From: Prochlorococcus sp. AG-347-K19
GTDB taxonomy: Bacteria; Cyanobacteriota; Cyanobacteriia; PCC-6307; Cyanobiaceae
Assembly: GCA_003281335.1 (NCBI GenBank)
Contig: QCCG01000007.1
Location: 1-63,658 of the forward strand
Reading direction: 5' to 3'
DNA: 63,658 nt
Part shown: positions 1 through 9,205 of the stretch, piece by piece
Layout of the letters: each line of letters starts with the position of its first letter
Position numbering within the stretch: position 1 is the first letter of the stretch
Made by a program: the position numbers and the translations under genes
The notes under the pieces: generated by a model
Told to the model about the DNA's origin: nothing
What the model saw: the letters and a program-made list of their open reading frames with translations, nothing else
The model's database searches: none

Positions 1-476
1 ACACAACATTTTTTACAAGCTATATTCTTTATTCTTTTTCTGTAAAAAAATTTCTCACCACAACGTTGACAAGTTCCTATATATTTTAATTCTCTCCTTT
101 CTATAGGAAATGAGTGCCTTACAGCAATTTGAAAATTCTTTTCTTTTGAATTAATTTCATGCATCTTTTCTAGGAAATTTGGACCATGTATCTCATTTTT
201 CTTTAATATCCTATCTACCCATGCATGAATCATTTCATGACATAAAGTACTGTTTATTTCACTAGTGGATAATTTACTTAAGATAGGTTTCGATAAGATA
301 ATTTCAGAATCTATAAAACCATTAATACGTTTTCTTTTATAAAAACCAGCAGTAGTTTTTAATCTATTATCACTCCATCTGACTTTTACTAAAGGGTGAT
401 TATTAACCGTTAAAGAATTTTCAAAATATTGGTTATTAAATGTATGAAATAAGGGTAAAAGAGGAATTACAGGCAT
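1..476 (-). CDS. SprT-like zinc metalloprotease family protein, cut by the left edge
   Basis: This reverse-strand frame opens at the ATG at 476 and stays open for 158 codons to the window edge, so the C-terminus is missing. Residues 80-84 read HEMIH, the HExxH zinc and catalytic motif. H97 in an HGPNF segment is the likely third zinc ligand. A C-terminal CQRC...CKKC pair (about residues 136-157) looks like the zinc ribbon typical of SprT-like (Spartan-related) proteins. The family includes DNA-protein-crosslink proteases, but the substrate in cyanobacteria is not known. The next gene diverges from 562, so the 85-base gap must hold both promoters. Confidence 0.85.
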   Translation of the reverse strand, partial: MPVIPLLPLFHTFNNQYFENSLTVNNHPLVKVRWSDNRLKTTAGFYKRKRINGFIDSEIILSKPILSKLSTSEINSTLCHEMIHAWVDRILKKNEIHGPNFLEKMHEINSKEKNFQIAVRHSFPIERRELKYIGTCQRCGEKFFYRKRIKNIACKKCC

Positions 477-561
477 TATGGATTAAAATTTAGTATTATT
501 TTGACAAAAAAAGCCATCAAAAACGATTTCTTTTCTTAAAGTATTAAAAAATCAAATTAAC

Positions 562-981
562 ATGGATGCAACACTAGTTAAAGATATTGGAATTAAAGCA
601 TTATTAGTTGGCGGAGCTGTACTAGTTTCTTTTTGGACTTTTAATGCAGTCAAATTAGTTATAAGTGCCAGAGGAATTAATCCTTTAGTAAGAAAGTTTT
701 TTGATCAAATAGCTGCTGGCAGAATTGATGCAGCTTATGGTTTGACTACAAAAACTTATAAAACTCATGTAAAACGACAAGACTTTCTTAAATTTTTAGC
801 TAGTTTAAACCTCAATAAATACAGAAATTTAAAATCAGGAAGACCTAGAGTCCAAGAAGATCAAATCATAATAACTTTGAATTTAAAATCAGAAGACAAA
901 CAAGATGAGCTCCCATTAGATTTCACTTTTGCAAAAACTGACAATGATTGGAAAATAGAAAGAATAGCTAAAGTGAACTAA
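562..981 (+). CDS. Conserved hypothetical protein with one N-terminal membrane segment
   Basis: The product is 139 residues long. A hydrophobic stretch at about residues 10-32 looks like a membrane anchor or uncleaved signal. The soluble remainder (about 40-139) has the alternating helix and strand feel of NTF2-like or DUF4864-type folds: a helix around FFDQIAAGRIDAAYGL and a final strand ending WKIERIAKV. I do not recognise a catalytic motif. It starts with ATG and ends 9 bases before the DNA ligase gene, so the two are probably co-transcribed. The fold assignment is a guess from the pattern. That it is a real gene is well supported by length, spacing and composition. Confidence 0.75.
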   Translation: MDATLVKDIGIKALLVGGAVLVSFWTFNAVKLVISARGINPLVRKFFDQIAAGRIDAAYGLTTKTYKTHVKRQDFLKFLASLNLNKYRNLKSGRPRVQEDQIIITLNLKSEDKQDELPLDFTFAKTDNDWKIERIAKVN

Positions 982-990
982 TAATTTCTC

Positions 991-2319
991 GTGAGGCAAA
1001 AAGAATTGTTTAAAGAAGAAATAATACATCAATTAGAATTACACCCAAGCAGATTAGATAAAGAAAAAATCATCTCAGAAGCAATGGAAGAAGGTCTAGA
1101 TGATTTTTTTGAAGGTATACGAATGGCACTTGATCCATTGGTAACGTTTGGTGTAAAAATTGTCCCTGAGAAAGAGACTGAAAAAAGTCAAAATTTTTTA
1201 TGGAAAGATTTTAGAAAATTAGCCAATAAGCTTATTCAAAGAGAACTTACTGGTCACGCTGCTCGCGATGCAATTCTTACGGCTATGGAATCTGCAAAAA
1301 AAGAAGAGTGGAATGGATTTTATAGACGAGTTTTAATTAAAGATCTTAGATGTGGTGTATCTGAAAAAACAATCAACAAGATAGCAAAAAAATTTCCCAA
1401 ATATGCTATTCCTATTTTTTCTTGTCCCTTAGCTCATGACAGTGCAAATCATGAAAAAAAAATGATAGGAAAAAAGCAAATTGAAATTAAATTAGATGGT
1501 GTACGCGTCTTAACTATTATTAGACAAAATAAAGTAGAAATGTTTTCTCGTAATGGGAAACAATTCCATAATTTTGGTCATATTATCTCAGAAATTGAAA
1601 AAGCCTTAAAAGAAGACCCAGCACCTTATGACTTAGTACTAGATGGTGAAGTGATGAGCGCTAACTTTCAAGATTTAATGAAACAGGTACATAGAAAAGA
1701 TGGCAAACAAACCAAAGACGCAGTTCTCCACTTATTTGACTTATGTCCCCTTGAAAACTTTCAAAAAGGGAGATGGAACACTAGTCAAACAAAAAGAAGT
1801 TTATTAGTAAAAGAATGGGTAGCAAAACATTCTATGCTTCTAAAACATATACAAACACTTGAATGGGAAAATGTAGATCTCGACACTATTGAAGGACAAA
1901 AAAGATTTGTAGAGCTGAATAAATCTGCTGTGGAAGGTGGGTATGAAGGAGTAATGATTAAAGATCCTGATGCTATATATGAATGTAAAAGAACACACAG
2001 TTGGTTAAAAGCAAAGCCTTTCATTGAAGTCACTTTAAAAGTTGTATCGGTTGAGGAAGGTACAGGTCGCAACAAAGGGAGACTGGGAGCAATCCTGGTA
2101 GAGGGAGAAGATGATGGGTATGAATACAGTCTTAGTTGCGGGAGCGGATTTAGTGATATCCAACGTGAAGAATATTGGTCAAAACGTAATCATCTAGTTG
2201 GTCAACTTGTAGAAATCAGAGCTGATGCAAAAACCAAGTCAAAAGATGCAGTGGCTTTTAGTCTGAGGTTTCCTAGATTTAAATGCTTTAGAGGATTTAA
2301 AGATGAAGAAAAAGTTTAA
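991..2319 (+). CDS. ATP-dependent DNA ligase, phage T4 gp30-like
   Basis: This 442-residue enzyme should seal nicks in DNA through a lysyl-AMP intermediate. The adenylylation motif is IEIKLDGVRV, with K167 as the likely nucleophile. Downstream nucleotidyltransferase motifs are visible: LDGEVM (motif III), EGVMIKDP (motif IV) and SWLKAKP (motif V). An OB-fold C-terminal domain follows, with LKVVSVEEGTG and LSCGSGF. The layout resembles T4-type ligases more than the bacterial LigD group. The start is a GTG, because a stop lies just upstream. A cyanobacterium should also have NAD-dependent LigA elsewhere, so this is probably an accessory repair ligase. Family certainty is high; the physiological role is inferred. 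Confidence 0.9.
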   Translation: MRQKELFKEEIIHQLELHPSRLDKEKIISEAMEEGLDDFFEGIRMALDPLVTFGVKIVPEKETEKSQNFLWKDFRKLANKLIQRELTGHAARDAILTAMESAKKEEWNGFYRRVLIKDLRCGVSEKTINKIAKKFPKYAIPIFSCPLAHDSANHEKKMIGKKQIEIKLDGVRVLTIIRQNKVEMFSRNGKQFHNFGHIISEIEKALKEDPAPYDLVLDGEVMSANFQDLMKQVHRKDGKQTKDAVLHLFDLCPLENFQKGRWNTSQTKRSLLVKEWVAKHSMLLKHIQTLEWENVDLDTIEGQKRFVELNKSAVEGGYEGVMIKDPDAIYECKRTHSWLKAKPFIEVTLKVVSVEEGTGRNKGRLGAILVEGEDDGYEYSLSCGSGFSDIQREEYWSKRNHLVGQLVEIRADAKTKSKDAVAFSLRFPRFKCFRGFKDEEKV

Positions 2320-2433
2320 ATTTTAAAAAATATTCAACAAAGTAGTCAAAGAAAAATGTGGTTTTTAAATAAAAAAAATAAAAATCTTGGCTATAAAATA
2401 TAAGGATATTTATCAGGACTTTCTGAGAGACTT

Positions 2434-2586
2434 ATGACGAAAAAAACAGTTTTCAACTTCATAAAAACACCTTGTGGACAAGCAAAATATATCGAATTAG
2501 AAGCCAACAAAACTTTACTAGGTAAATTAAGGCTTTTGTGCTTTATCTTAATTGCATCAATTAGAGATTTGAATATTAAAGAGTAA
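2434..2586 (+). CDS. Small hypothetical protein, 50 residues
   Basis: This is an ATG-started frame of 50 codons between the ligase gene and the convergent VTT protein gene. The product begins MTKKTVFNFIKTPCGQ and contains a hydrophobic stretch LLCFILIASI near the end. A TATAAG sequence about 35 bases upstream could act as a -10 element. No family is recognised. It fills an otherwise empty gap, but a chance frame of this size is possible in such AT-rich sequence. Confidence 0.4.
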   Translation: MTKKTVFNFIKTPCGQAKYIELEANKTLLGKLRLLCFILIASIRDLNIKE

Positions 2587-2590
2587 ATTC

Positions 2591-3193
2591 TTAAGATTTT
2601 TCAAAATATTCTCTAGAGTATTTAGCTGAGAAATATACAACTAAAAAAGTTGAAATAATTCCAATGCTAGTAATATATAAATTATTTGGTGATTGCGCAT
2701 TTTTTAACTCCTGAATACTTTTTGCCAAACTACCTATTGAACAATAAAGAAAAGTTCCTGGAATTATTCCAAGAAGACCAAGAGCAAAATCTCTAAATTT
2801 AACATTATTCAAACCATAAAAATAATTAAGAATACTGAAGGGAAATATCGGTGATATTCTCGTTAAAAAAATTAACTTAAATCCGCCTTTTTCTACTACT
2901 TTTTCAATGACACTTAATTTTGGATAACGACTAAAAAGGTTTTTAAACTTTTTTGCAAAAAAACTTTTTGATACAAAAAAAGCAACTGATGCTCCTATGG
3001 AAGCGGAAATGAAAACGACAACTGATCCTAAATATGAGCCATATAAAAAACCTGATAATAAAGATAACCAAGAGGCTGGAAGTATTAATAAAACAATTAA
3101 TATATAAATACAAACAAACGAAAAAATCCCAAAACTAGTATTAAAAAAAAAAGATAAATTATAAATATTTTCAAGAAATATATTCATTCTCAA
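2591..3193 (-). CDS. TVP38/TMEM64 (VTT domain) family membrane protein
   Basis: The product is 200 residues and almost entirely hydrophobic, with about five to six membrane segments. It shows the VTT-domain signature: a glycine-rich loop (GFLYGSYLGSVVVFISASIG), then KGGFKLIFLTRISPIFPFSILNYFYGL and a GIIPGTFLYCSIGS segment. Members are distant relatives of DedA proteins and eukaryotic TMEM41/VMP1 lipid scramblases; the cyanobacterial role is unknown. Its ATG overlaps the valS stop codon by 4 bases, so it is translationally coupled to valS. Confidence 0.87.
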   Translation of the reverse strand: MRMNIFLENIYNLSFFFNTSFGIFSFVCIYILIVLLILPASWLSLLSGFLYGSYLGSVVVFISASIGASVAFFVSKSFFAKKFKNLFSRYPKLSVIEKVVEKGGFKLIFLTRISPIFPFSILNYFYGLNNVKFRDFALGLLGIIPGTFLYCSIGSLAKSIQELKNAQSPNNLYITSIGIISTFLVVYFSAKYSREYFEKS

Positions 3194-5952
3194 TTCAAAA
3201 GTTCAAGTTTTTTTGTAATTCTTTCCTTTTGTAGCGAACCTTCATTTAATTTAAATTTGCATTCTTCAACAATATCTTTTGGAGCCTTATCAACGAAATT
3301 CTTATTTGATAATCTTTTATTTAAATTTTCTAATTCAATAGTCACCTTTTTTAAATCCTTGTTTAACCTTTCCTTTAATGCATCTATATTTACAAAATCC
3401 TGAAAAGGTAAGTAAACCTCTAAATCACTAATTATCCCGGAAAAAGATTTAGCAAACTCTTTTTTATCAACTGCATTAGTTTTAAAAATAAATAGTTCAG
3501 AAGATTTAGTTAAAGTTTGAATATCATCAACTAAAGTTTTTAAAAAATCAATCAATTCATCATTGTCTGAAATTAAATATACAGGAACTTTTTCTGATGG
3601 CTTTAGACCTAATTCTGCTCTCAAATTTCTAATCAGCCTAATAATTTCAAAGAGTTGCTGAAAGGAATTATCTAGCTTATTATCAACAAATTGATTTTCG
3701 TGAATTGGCCATTTTTGAAGAGATAATAATTCATTATCTGGTTTTAGTTGCAGCACATGCCAAAGTTCCTCAGTTATGTGCGGCATAAAAGGATGAATCA
3801 TTACCAAAATATCATTGAGCACTTTTATTAAAACTTTTTCAGATATTTTTCTATTTTTAGTCTCTTTATTATTAAACCTTTGTTTAGCAAATTCTACATA
3901 CCAGTCACAAAAATCATTCCACGTAAATTCATACAGAAGTTTCGCAGATTCTCCCAATTTATATTCTTTCAACAAAGCAGCGACTTTTCTATTTACCTGA
4001 TTCAATTTCGATAAGATCCACTTATCACATAACTCTAAAGAAGTTTCATCACTCTCATTAAGCGAATAATTATTATTAGAAGTTTTATTAATTAACACAA
4101 ATTTAGTTGCATTCCATAATTTATTCGCAAAATTTCTTGAAGCTTCAACAGTTGAAGACGTATCTTTTTTCCTATCAAAATCAAGCCGGATATCTTGTCC
4201 AGCTCCTGCAACTTCTCGAATTAAAGCAAATCGTAGAGCATCAGAACCATATTTATCTATTAATAATATTGGATCAATACCATTACCTGAACTTTTACTC
4301 ATTTTTTTATTGTTTTCGTCTCGAACTAGACCATGAATATAAACATCCTTAAAAGGAATATTATTTGTAAAAGTATTCCCCATCATTGTCATTCTTGCCA
4401 CCCAGAAGAAAATAATATCGAAACCAGTAACAAGAACACTATTTGGATACCATTTTTTAAAATCCGGATCATTTGTATTTGGCCAACCAAGGGTTGAGAA
4501 AGGCCATAAACCACTTGAAAACCATGTATCCAAAACATCTTTATCACGAACCAATTTAATATTTAATCCAAATTTTTTATTAGCTTCGATTAAGGCATCC
4601 TTTTCATTTCTTGCAACAATATATGGAGTATTTTGTTCTATTGAGTCTTGAGATTCATCTAAAACATACCAGGCTGGTATTTGGTGCCCCCACCACAATT
4701 GCCGACTGATACACCAATCATTAATATTATCTAACCAATCCTTATAAACTTTCTCCCAGCGTGAAGGAATAAACGATGGTTTTTTAGAATCAATTTCATT
4801 AAGACATCCTTTTGATATATCATCCATTTTCAAAAACCATTGTGTTGACAATAAAGGTTCAATTGGCACCTTACCTCTATCAGAAAAAGGAACAGTATGT
4901 TTATAATCCTCTATCTTTGTCAAAAGGCCTAATTTATCTAATTCTTTGATAATTTTCTTTCTAGCCTCATATCTATCTAAATTTTGAAAAATACCTGCAT
5001 TAATATTTAAAGTTCCATCTTTGTTCATTACATTAATCTGTTTTAAATTATGCCTTTTTCCTATTGCAAAATCATTTGGATCATGGGCTGGAGTAACCTT
5101 CACACAACCCGTACCAAAATCTTTATCAACATGTGAATCAGCGATAATAGGTATTTCTCTGTCAACAAAAGGAACTTTTACCTTGACACCAATAAATTCT
5201 TTATATCTATCATCATCAGGATTAACTGCCACAGCAGTATCACCCAAAAGAGTTTCTGGTCTTGTTGTTGCAACTTCTAAGTACTTATCTAACTGTTCAC
5301 CACTTTCAGAAATTAAAGGGTATTTAAAATGCCATAAATGACCATTTACTTCTTGCATTTCAACTTCAAGATCACTTACGGCAGATTGAGATTCAGGGCA
5401 CCAATTAACCAAATATTCGCCTCTATAAATTAAATTCTTTTTATAGAGAATATTAAAAGCCTCAATAACTGCTTCATTTAATTTTTGATCAAGAGTAAAT
5501 CTTTCTCTAGTCCAGTCAACTGAATATCCTATCCTTTTTAATTGAGAAACTATTCTTCCACCACTTTGTTCTTTCCAGTTCCATGCTCTTTTAAGAAATT
5601 CATCTCTTCCAATATCCTCGCTTTTTTTGCCTTCACTTTTTAATTGTTTTTCGAGAATAGTTTGAACAGCTATTGAAGCATGATCAGTTCCCGGTAAACA
5701 CAAAACATTCTTACCTAAAAGCCTTTGAAAACGTACGACAACATCTATCAAAGCCGTATTAAATGCATGCCCCATATGCAAAGATCCAGTTACATTTGGT
5801 GGCGGAATAACAACACAAAAAGGCTCCCCATCATCCTCAGGGTTAGGACTAAACGCCTTTAAACTTTCCCATTTTTCTTGCCACTTTTTCTCTACTTCAA
5901 AAGGTGAATAATTCTCTAAAGATAATTGATCATTCATCTCTGTCATGTGCAA
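3190..5952 (-). CDS. valS: Valyl-tRNA synthetase
   Basis: This class I aminoacyl-tRNA synthetase of 920 residues charges tRNA-Val. The HIGH-type motif is SLHMGHAF (residues 57-64) after PPPNVTG, and KMSKS is at 550-554. The editing domain carries the ATTRPETLLGDTAV signature. The region ending the chain is a coiled coil of lysine and glutamate-rich repeats, the ValRS-specific arm. Length is normal for the family. Three Met codons lie at the start (positions 1, 3 and 6), so the exact N-terminus is uncertain by a few residues. A tRNA-Val gene lies just beyond the next gene on the same strand. Confidence 0.98.
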   Translation of the reverse strand: MHMTEMNDQLSLENYSPFEVEKKWQEKWESLKAFSPNPEDDGEPFCVVIPPPNVTGSLHMGHAFNTALIDVVVRFQRLLGKNVLCLPGTDHASIAVQTILEKQLKSEGKKSEDIGRDEFLKRAWNWKEQSGGRIVSQLKRIGYSVDWTRERFTLDQKLNEAVIEAFNILYKKNLIYRGEYLVNWCPESQSAVSDLEVEMQEVNGHLWHFKYPLISESGEQLDKYLEVATTRPETLLGDTAVAVNPDDDRYKEFIGVKVKVPFVDREIPIIADSHVDKDFGTGCVKVTPAHDPNDFAIGKRHNLKQINVMNKDGTLNINAGIFQNLDRYEARKKIIKELDKLGLLTKIEDYKHTVPFSDRGKVPIEPLLSTQWFLKMDDISKGCLNEIDSKKPSFIPSRWEKVYKDWLDNINDWCISRQLWWGHQIPAWYVLDESQDSIEQNTPYIVARNEKDALIEANKKFGLNIKLVRDKDVLDTWFSSGLWPFSTLGWPNTNDPDFKKWYPNSVLVTGFDIIFFWVARMTMMGNTFTNNIPFKDVYIHGLVRDENNKKMSKSSGNGIDPILLIDKYGSDALRFALIREVAGAGQDIRLDFDRKKDTSSTVEASRNFANKLWNATKFVLINKTSNNNYSLNESDETSLELCDKWILSKLNQVNRKVAALLKEYKLGESAKLLYEFTWNDFCDWYVEFAKQRFNNKETKNRKISEKVLIKVLNDILVMIHPFMPHITEELWHVLQLKPDNELLSLQKWPIHENQFVDNKLDNSFQQLFEIIRLIRNLRAELGLKPSEKVPVYLISDNDELIDFLKTLVDDIQTLTKSSELFIFKTNAVDKKEFAKSFSGIISDLEVYLPFQDFVNIDALKERLNKDLKKVTIELENLNKRLSNKNFVDKAPKDIVEECKFKLNEGSLQKERITKKLELLN

Positions 5953-6042
5953 ATTTTATTTCAATAAACTTTTTGTTTATTTTATCTTGAGAGCAGCTAA
6001 TTATTGAAAATAATATTAGTTTGCAAAAAAGACTCATCCATT

Positions 6043-6384
6043 CTACAAAAGTTTGAAACCAGAACCACAAGAACAACGTTTTGCATTTTTTGGTGTTGAA
6101 ATAAGAAATCCACCACCGCTCAAATCACCGTAATAATCTAATTTTAAATCTTTCAGTAAATTAAACTTTTTTACATCCGCGTATAAAGTTACTCCTTCTG
6201 TTCTTGAAACAGGGGATCCATTACATGTACCTGGCCTTAATTTAATATGCATCCATCCTTCGGAACAATTTTTATCCTCTACCAAATCAATCGACATTTC
6301 TCCTGGAGAACCTCCAAAAGAAGCTTGCCTAGATAGTTCTGAAGCAGCTCTTTGACTGATTGAAAGATTGACGATCTCAGTCAT
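6043..6384 (-). CDS. A-type iron-sulfur cluster carrier (HesB/IscA/ErpA family)
   Basis: This 113-residue protein should carry and deliver Fe-S clusters. The C-terminal CSCGSGF motif is the CxC pair of the family. The third cysteine is probably the one in NCSEGW, where most members have a GCSG motif, so this is a divergent member. The in-frame reading extends upstream to 6429, but that would overlap the tRNA gene. The ATG at 6384 (MTEIVNLSISQRA) gives the normal family N-terminus and was chosen. Confidence 0.88.
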   Translation of the reverse strand: MTEIVNLSISQRAASELSRQASFGGSPGEMSIDLVEDKNCSEGWMHIKLRPGTCNGSPVSRTEGVTLYADVKKFNLLKDLKLDYYGDLSGGGFLISTPKNAKRCSCGSGFKLL

Positions 6385-6400
6385 TAGAAAAATAATAAAT

Positions 6401-6471
<71 letters not shown>

Positions 6472-6569
6472 TCATAATAGATCATTCTAATAGATGAAGT
6501 TGAAAAATTTATACTAAGTATTTAAATATTTCATGATTGAGGCAAAATTTAATTAATAAAATATATCCT

Positions 6570-7424
6570 ATGTCCTCAAAAAATAGATATAAATTGGAAA
6601 ACAATTCCGATTTAGAGACTATAAATAGTTTTAAAATCTTAATATCTAATATCAAAGCATTAAAAGACAAAACTTGGGGCTGCCCATGGCAGAAAATACA
6701 GTCACATGTATCGTTGATACCATTTTTGTATGAAGAAAGTAATGAATTTATAGATGCGATATATGAAAAAAATTCGGATAACATATGTGAGGAGTTAGGA
6801 GATCTTTTATTACAAGTAATGCTTCATGCTGAAATCAGTTACGAAGAAAAAGAATTTACACTTAATGATGTTATAAAAAATCTAAACAAGAAAATTATTC
6901 ATAGACATCCATATATTTTTAACAAAAAAGAAAAAGTATCATTAAAAAAATCACAACAGATTTGGGTAAAAATAAAAAATTTAGAAAAAGAAGCACCTCA
7001 TATGAAATCTTCAATTAGTAGAAATTTAAATTTAAAAATTAAAAATTTACCGCCAACGGTTGGAACAGATAAAATCACAAATATTGTTAAAGAACATGGT
7101 TTCAAGTGGGAAAGTACTGATGAGATTTTTAAAAAGCTAGAAGAAGAGATTAATGAATTAAAGGAAGCAATTAAAAGTAAAAATGATTCAGAGATAAAAA
7201 ATGAATTTGGGGATATTTACTTTACCCTTCTTAATCTCTCAAACTTTTTAAAGATTAATCCTGAATCAGCTCTTCAAAAAACTAATATAAAATTTTTAGA
7301 CAGATTTTCAATCGTCGAAGAGCATGCAGGAGATAATATTAAAAAACAAACTCCTAAAGACTTTCAACGGCTTTGGCAAATAGCCAAACAGAAACTGGCG
7401 GGAAAAATTCCTAAAAGCAAATGA
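6570..7424 (+). CDS. mazG: Nucleoside triphosphate pyrophosphohydrolase MazG
   Basis: MazG hydrolyses NTPs and dNTPs to monophosphates. Two MazG helical repeats are visible. The first has GCPWQKIQSH, then EESNEFIDAI and EELGDLLLQVMLHAEI (the ExxE/ExxD metal ligands). The second has KLEEEINELKEAI and NEFGDIYFTLLNL. The HRHPYIF segment lies between them. The frame extends to a TTG at 6537, but the ATG at 6570 (MSSKNRY) is preferred. Its TGA overlaps the speE ATG, so the two are translationally coupled, and it heads a ten-gene plus-strand run. Confidence 0.95.
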   Translation: MSSKNRYKLENNSDLETINSFKILISNIKALKDKTWGCPWQKIQSHVSLIPFLYEESNEFIDAIYEKNSDNICEELGDLLLQVMLHAEISYEEKEFTLNDVIKNLNKKIIHRHPYIFNKKEKVSLKKSQQIWVKIKNLEKEAPHMKSSISRNLNLKIKNLPPTVGTDKITNIVKEHGFKWESTDEIFKKLEEEINELKEAIKSKNDSEIKNEFGDIYFTLLNLSNFLKINPESALQKTNIKFLDRFSIVEEHAGDNIKKQTPKDFQRLWQIAKQKLAGKIPKSK

Positions 7425-8272
7425 AAAATATTTCAACATGGTTAGATGAATATCATAAAGGCTCAAGATTCGGCCTAAATGGGAAAATTCTAATTAAAAA
7501 AACCTCAAAATATCAAGAAATTATTGTTATTGAAAATGAATATTATGGTAAAGCATTAATGTTAGATGGTTGCTGGATGACATCATTAAAAGACGAGAAA
7601 TATTATCATGAGTGTCTTGTGCATCCTGCATTAAGTAGCATTGACGAAAAATCCAATATACTAATTATTGGCGGTGGTGACGGTGGTACTGTAAGAGAAT
7701 GCTTTAAATATTCTCAAATATCAAAAATTGATCTAGTAGAAATTGATGAGGAGGTAATCAAAATATCTAAAAAATTTCTAAAAGAAATTGGAGGCAAAGC
7801 ATGGAATGACAAAAGATTAGAAATATATATTGATGATGGCGTTAAATGGGTAAAAAAAACAAGAGATAATTTTTACGACGTTATATTTATAGATTGTTCA
7901 GATCCCTCAGAATTTTCAAATTTATTATTTTCAGATTCTTTTTATAAAGAATGCAAAAGAATACTTTCACCAAAAGGGATATTAGCAACGCAAAGCGAAT
8001 CTCCTGAATCCTTCAAAAATATTCACATAAATATTTTGAAAACCCTAAAAAATATATTTAAAGTTTCTGAAACTATGTATTCCTTTGTACCTATATATCC
8101 AAGCGGGATTTGGAGTTGGACATTTGCTTCTTCAGAAGATCTAAATTTATCAAAGCAAAATTATGATGAAGTCGTAAAAATAGAAAAAGGATGTGAAATT
8201 TGGAATTTAAATTTTCAAAATGCAGCATTCAAAATGATGCCAAATAAAATTGTAAAAGAACTAGATTCATAA
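7421..8272 (+). CDS. speE: Spermidine synthase
   Basis: This 283-residue aminopropyltransferase makes spermidine from putrescine and decarboxylated S-adenosylmethionine. Family motifs are clear: LMLDGCWMTS near the N-terminus, YHECLVHPAL, the nucleotide-binding loop IGGGDGGTVRE, and DCSDPSEFS carrying the catalytic aspartate region. Length matches bacterial SpeE. It overlaps mazG by 4 bases and lies one base before the speB-type gene, so polyamine synthesis is organised as one unit. Confidence 0.96.
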   Translation: MKNISTWLDEYHKGSRFGLNGKILIKKTSKYQEIIVIENEYYGKALMLDGCWMTSLKDEKYYHECLVHPALSSIDEKSNILIIGGGDGGTVRECFKYSQISKIDLVEIDEEVIKISKKFLKEIGGKAWNDKRLEIYIDDGVKWVKKTRDNFYDVIFIDCSDPSEFSNLLFSDSFYKECKRILSPKGILATQSESPESFKNIHINILKTLKNIFKVSETMYSFVPIYPSGIWSWTFASSEDLNLSKQNYDEVVKIEKGCEIWNLNFQNAAFKMMPNKIVKELDS

Positions 8273-8273
8273 G

Positions 8274-9155
8274 ATGACAAAAAATTTATTTGATAACGAA
8301 AATGCAATTTATATGGGAGCAAAAAGAAGTCCCAAGAATTGCTCAATTGGTATATTTGGAGTTAATTATGACGGGACATGTTCGTTTAAACCAGGAGCAA
8401 GATTTGGTCCAGAAGCAATAAGACAAGTCAGTGCTTGTTTAGAAACATATTGTCCAAAAATAAAAAAAGACTTAGAGGATATTATGTATGTTGATTTTGG
8501 GTCAATACTAATTGATAAAAATGACTCAAAGTCCGTTATTGAATCGGTTAAATCAGCAACAAATTTTTTAATTAGTAAACGCCTTAGTCCTATTATGCTT
8601 GGAGGCGAACACTCTATTACGAGAGGTGCTATTGAAGCATTAGTAAAAAAATATCCAGATTTGATATTGGTTCAACTTGATGCTCATGCAGATTTAAGAG
8701 AATCATATATAGGGAATGAACATAGTCATGCTTGTACTATGAAAAGATGCTTAGAAGTGCTACCTGAAAAAAAAATTTTGCAAGTAGGAATTAGAAGTGG
8801 AACTAAAGAAGAATTTGAAATTATGCATAACAACAACCAATTAGTTAACTTTTGTCCAGGCGGAAATGCAAATGAGTTAAAACAAGCTCTTTTACCTTAC
8901 GCAAATTCTCCAATCTATTTAACAATTGATTTAGATTGGTTTGATCCAAGTTTGCTAGCAGGGACAGGCACTCCGGAACCGGGAGGATTTTTTTGGAATG
9001 ATTTTGAAGAAATACTGAAAACTTTAAAAGACATTAGAATTGTGGCTTCAGATATTGTGGAATTATCTCCAGAAATCGATAAAAGCGGAGTAAGTAGCAT
9101 AGTTGCAGCCAAAGTACTTAGAAGCTTAATTTTGTCATTAGAAAATATGCAATAA
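8274..9155 (+). CDS. speB: Agmatinase (ureohydrolase family)
   Basis: This 293-residue manganese-dependent ureohydrolase most likely converts agmatine to putrescine and urea. All metal-binding motifs are present: GGEHSITRG, LDAHADLRESY and LDWFDPS. The flanking spermidine synthase supports agmatinase rather than arginase, because the product putrescine feeds SpeE. Arginase or guanidinobutyrase cannot be excluded from sequence alone. ATG start, one base after speE. Confidence 0.9.
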   Translation: MTKNLFDNENAIYMGAKRSPKNCSIGIFGVNYDGTCSFKPGARFGPEAIRQVSACLETYCPKIKKDLEDIMYVDFGSILIDKNDSKSVIESVKSATNFLISKRLSPIMLGGEHSITRGAIEALVKKYPDLILVQLDAHADLRESYIGNEHSHACTMKRCLEVLPEKKILQVGIRSGTKEEFEIMHNNNQLVNFCPGGNANELKQALLPYANSPIYLTIDLDWFDPSLLAGTGTPEPGGFFWNDFEEILKTLKDIRIVASDIVELSPEIDKSGVSSIVAAKVLRSLILSLENMQ

Positions 9156-9205
9156 AAAATTTCTAAACTACAGTGTAAAAATACTAAATAAAAACTAAAT
9201 ATTTC

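Noticed and set aside
1785..2075. Reverse-strand frame inside the ligase gene
   Set aside because: It is a shadow of a conserved coding sequence, as are the reverse frames in pyrG, dnaN, purL and both ftsY copies.
9156..9205. Glycine riboswitch before gcvT
   Set aside because: Only 50 bases separate speB and gcvT, too short for the aptamer.
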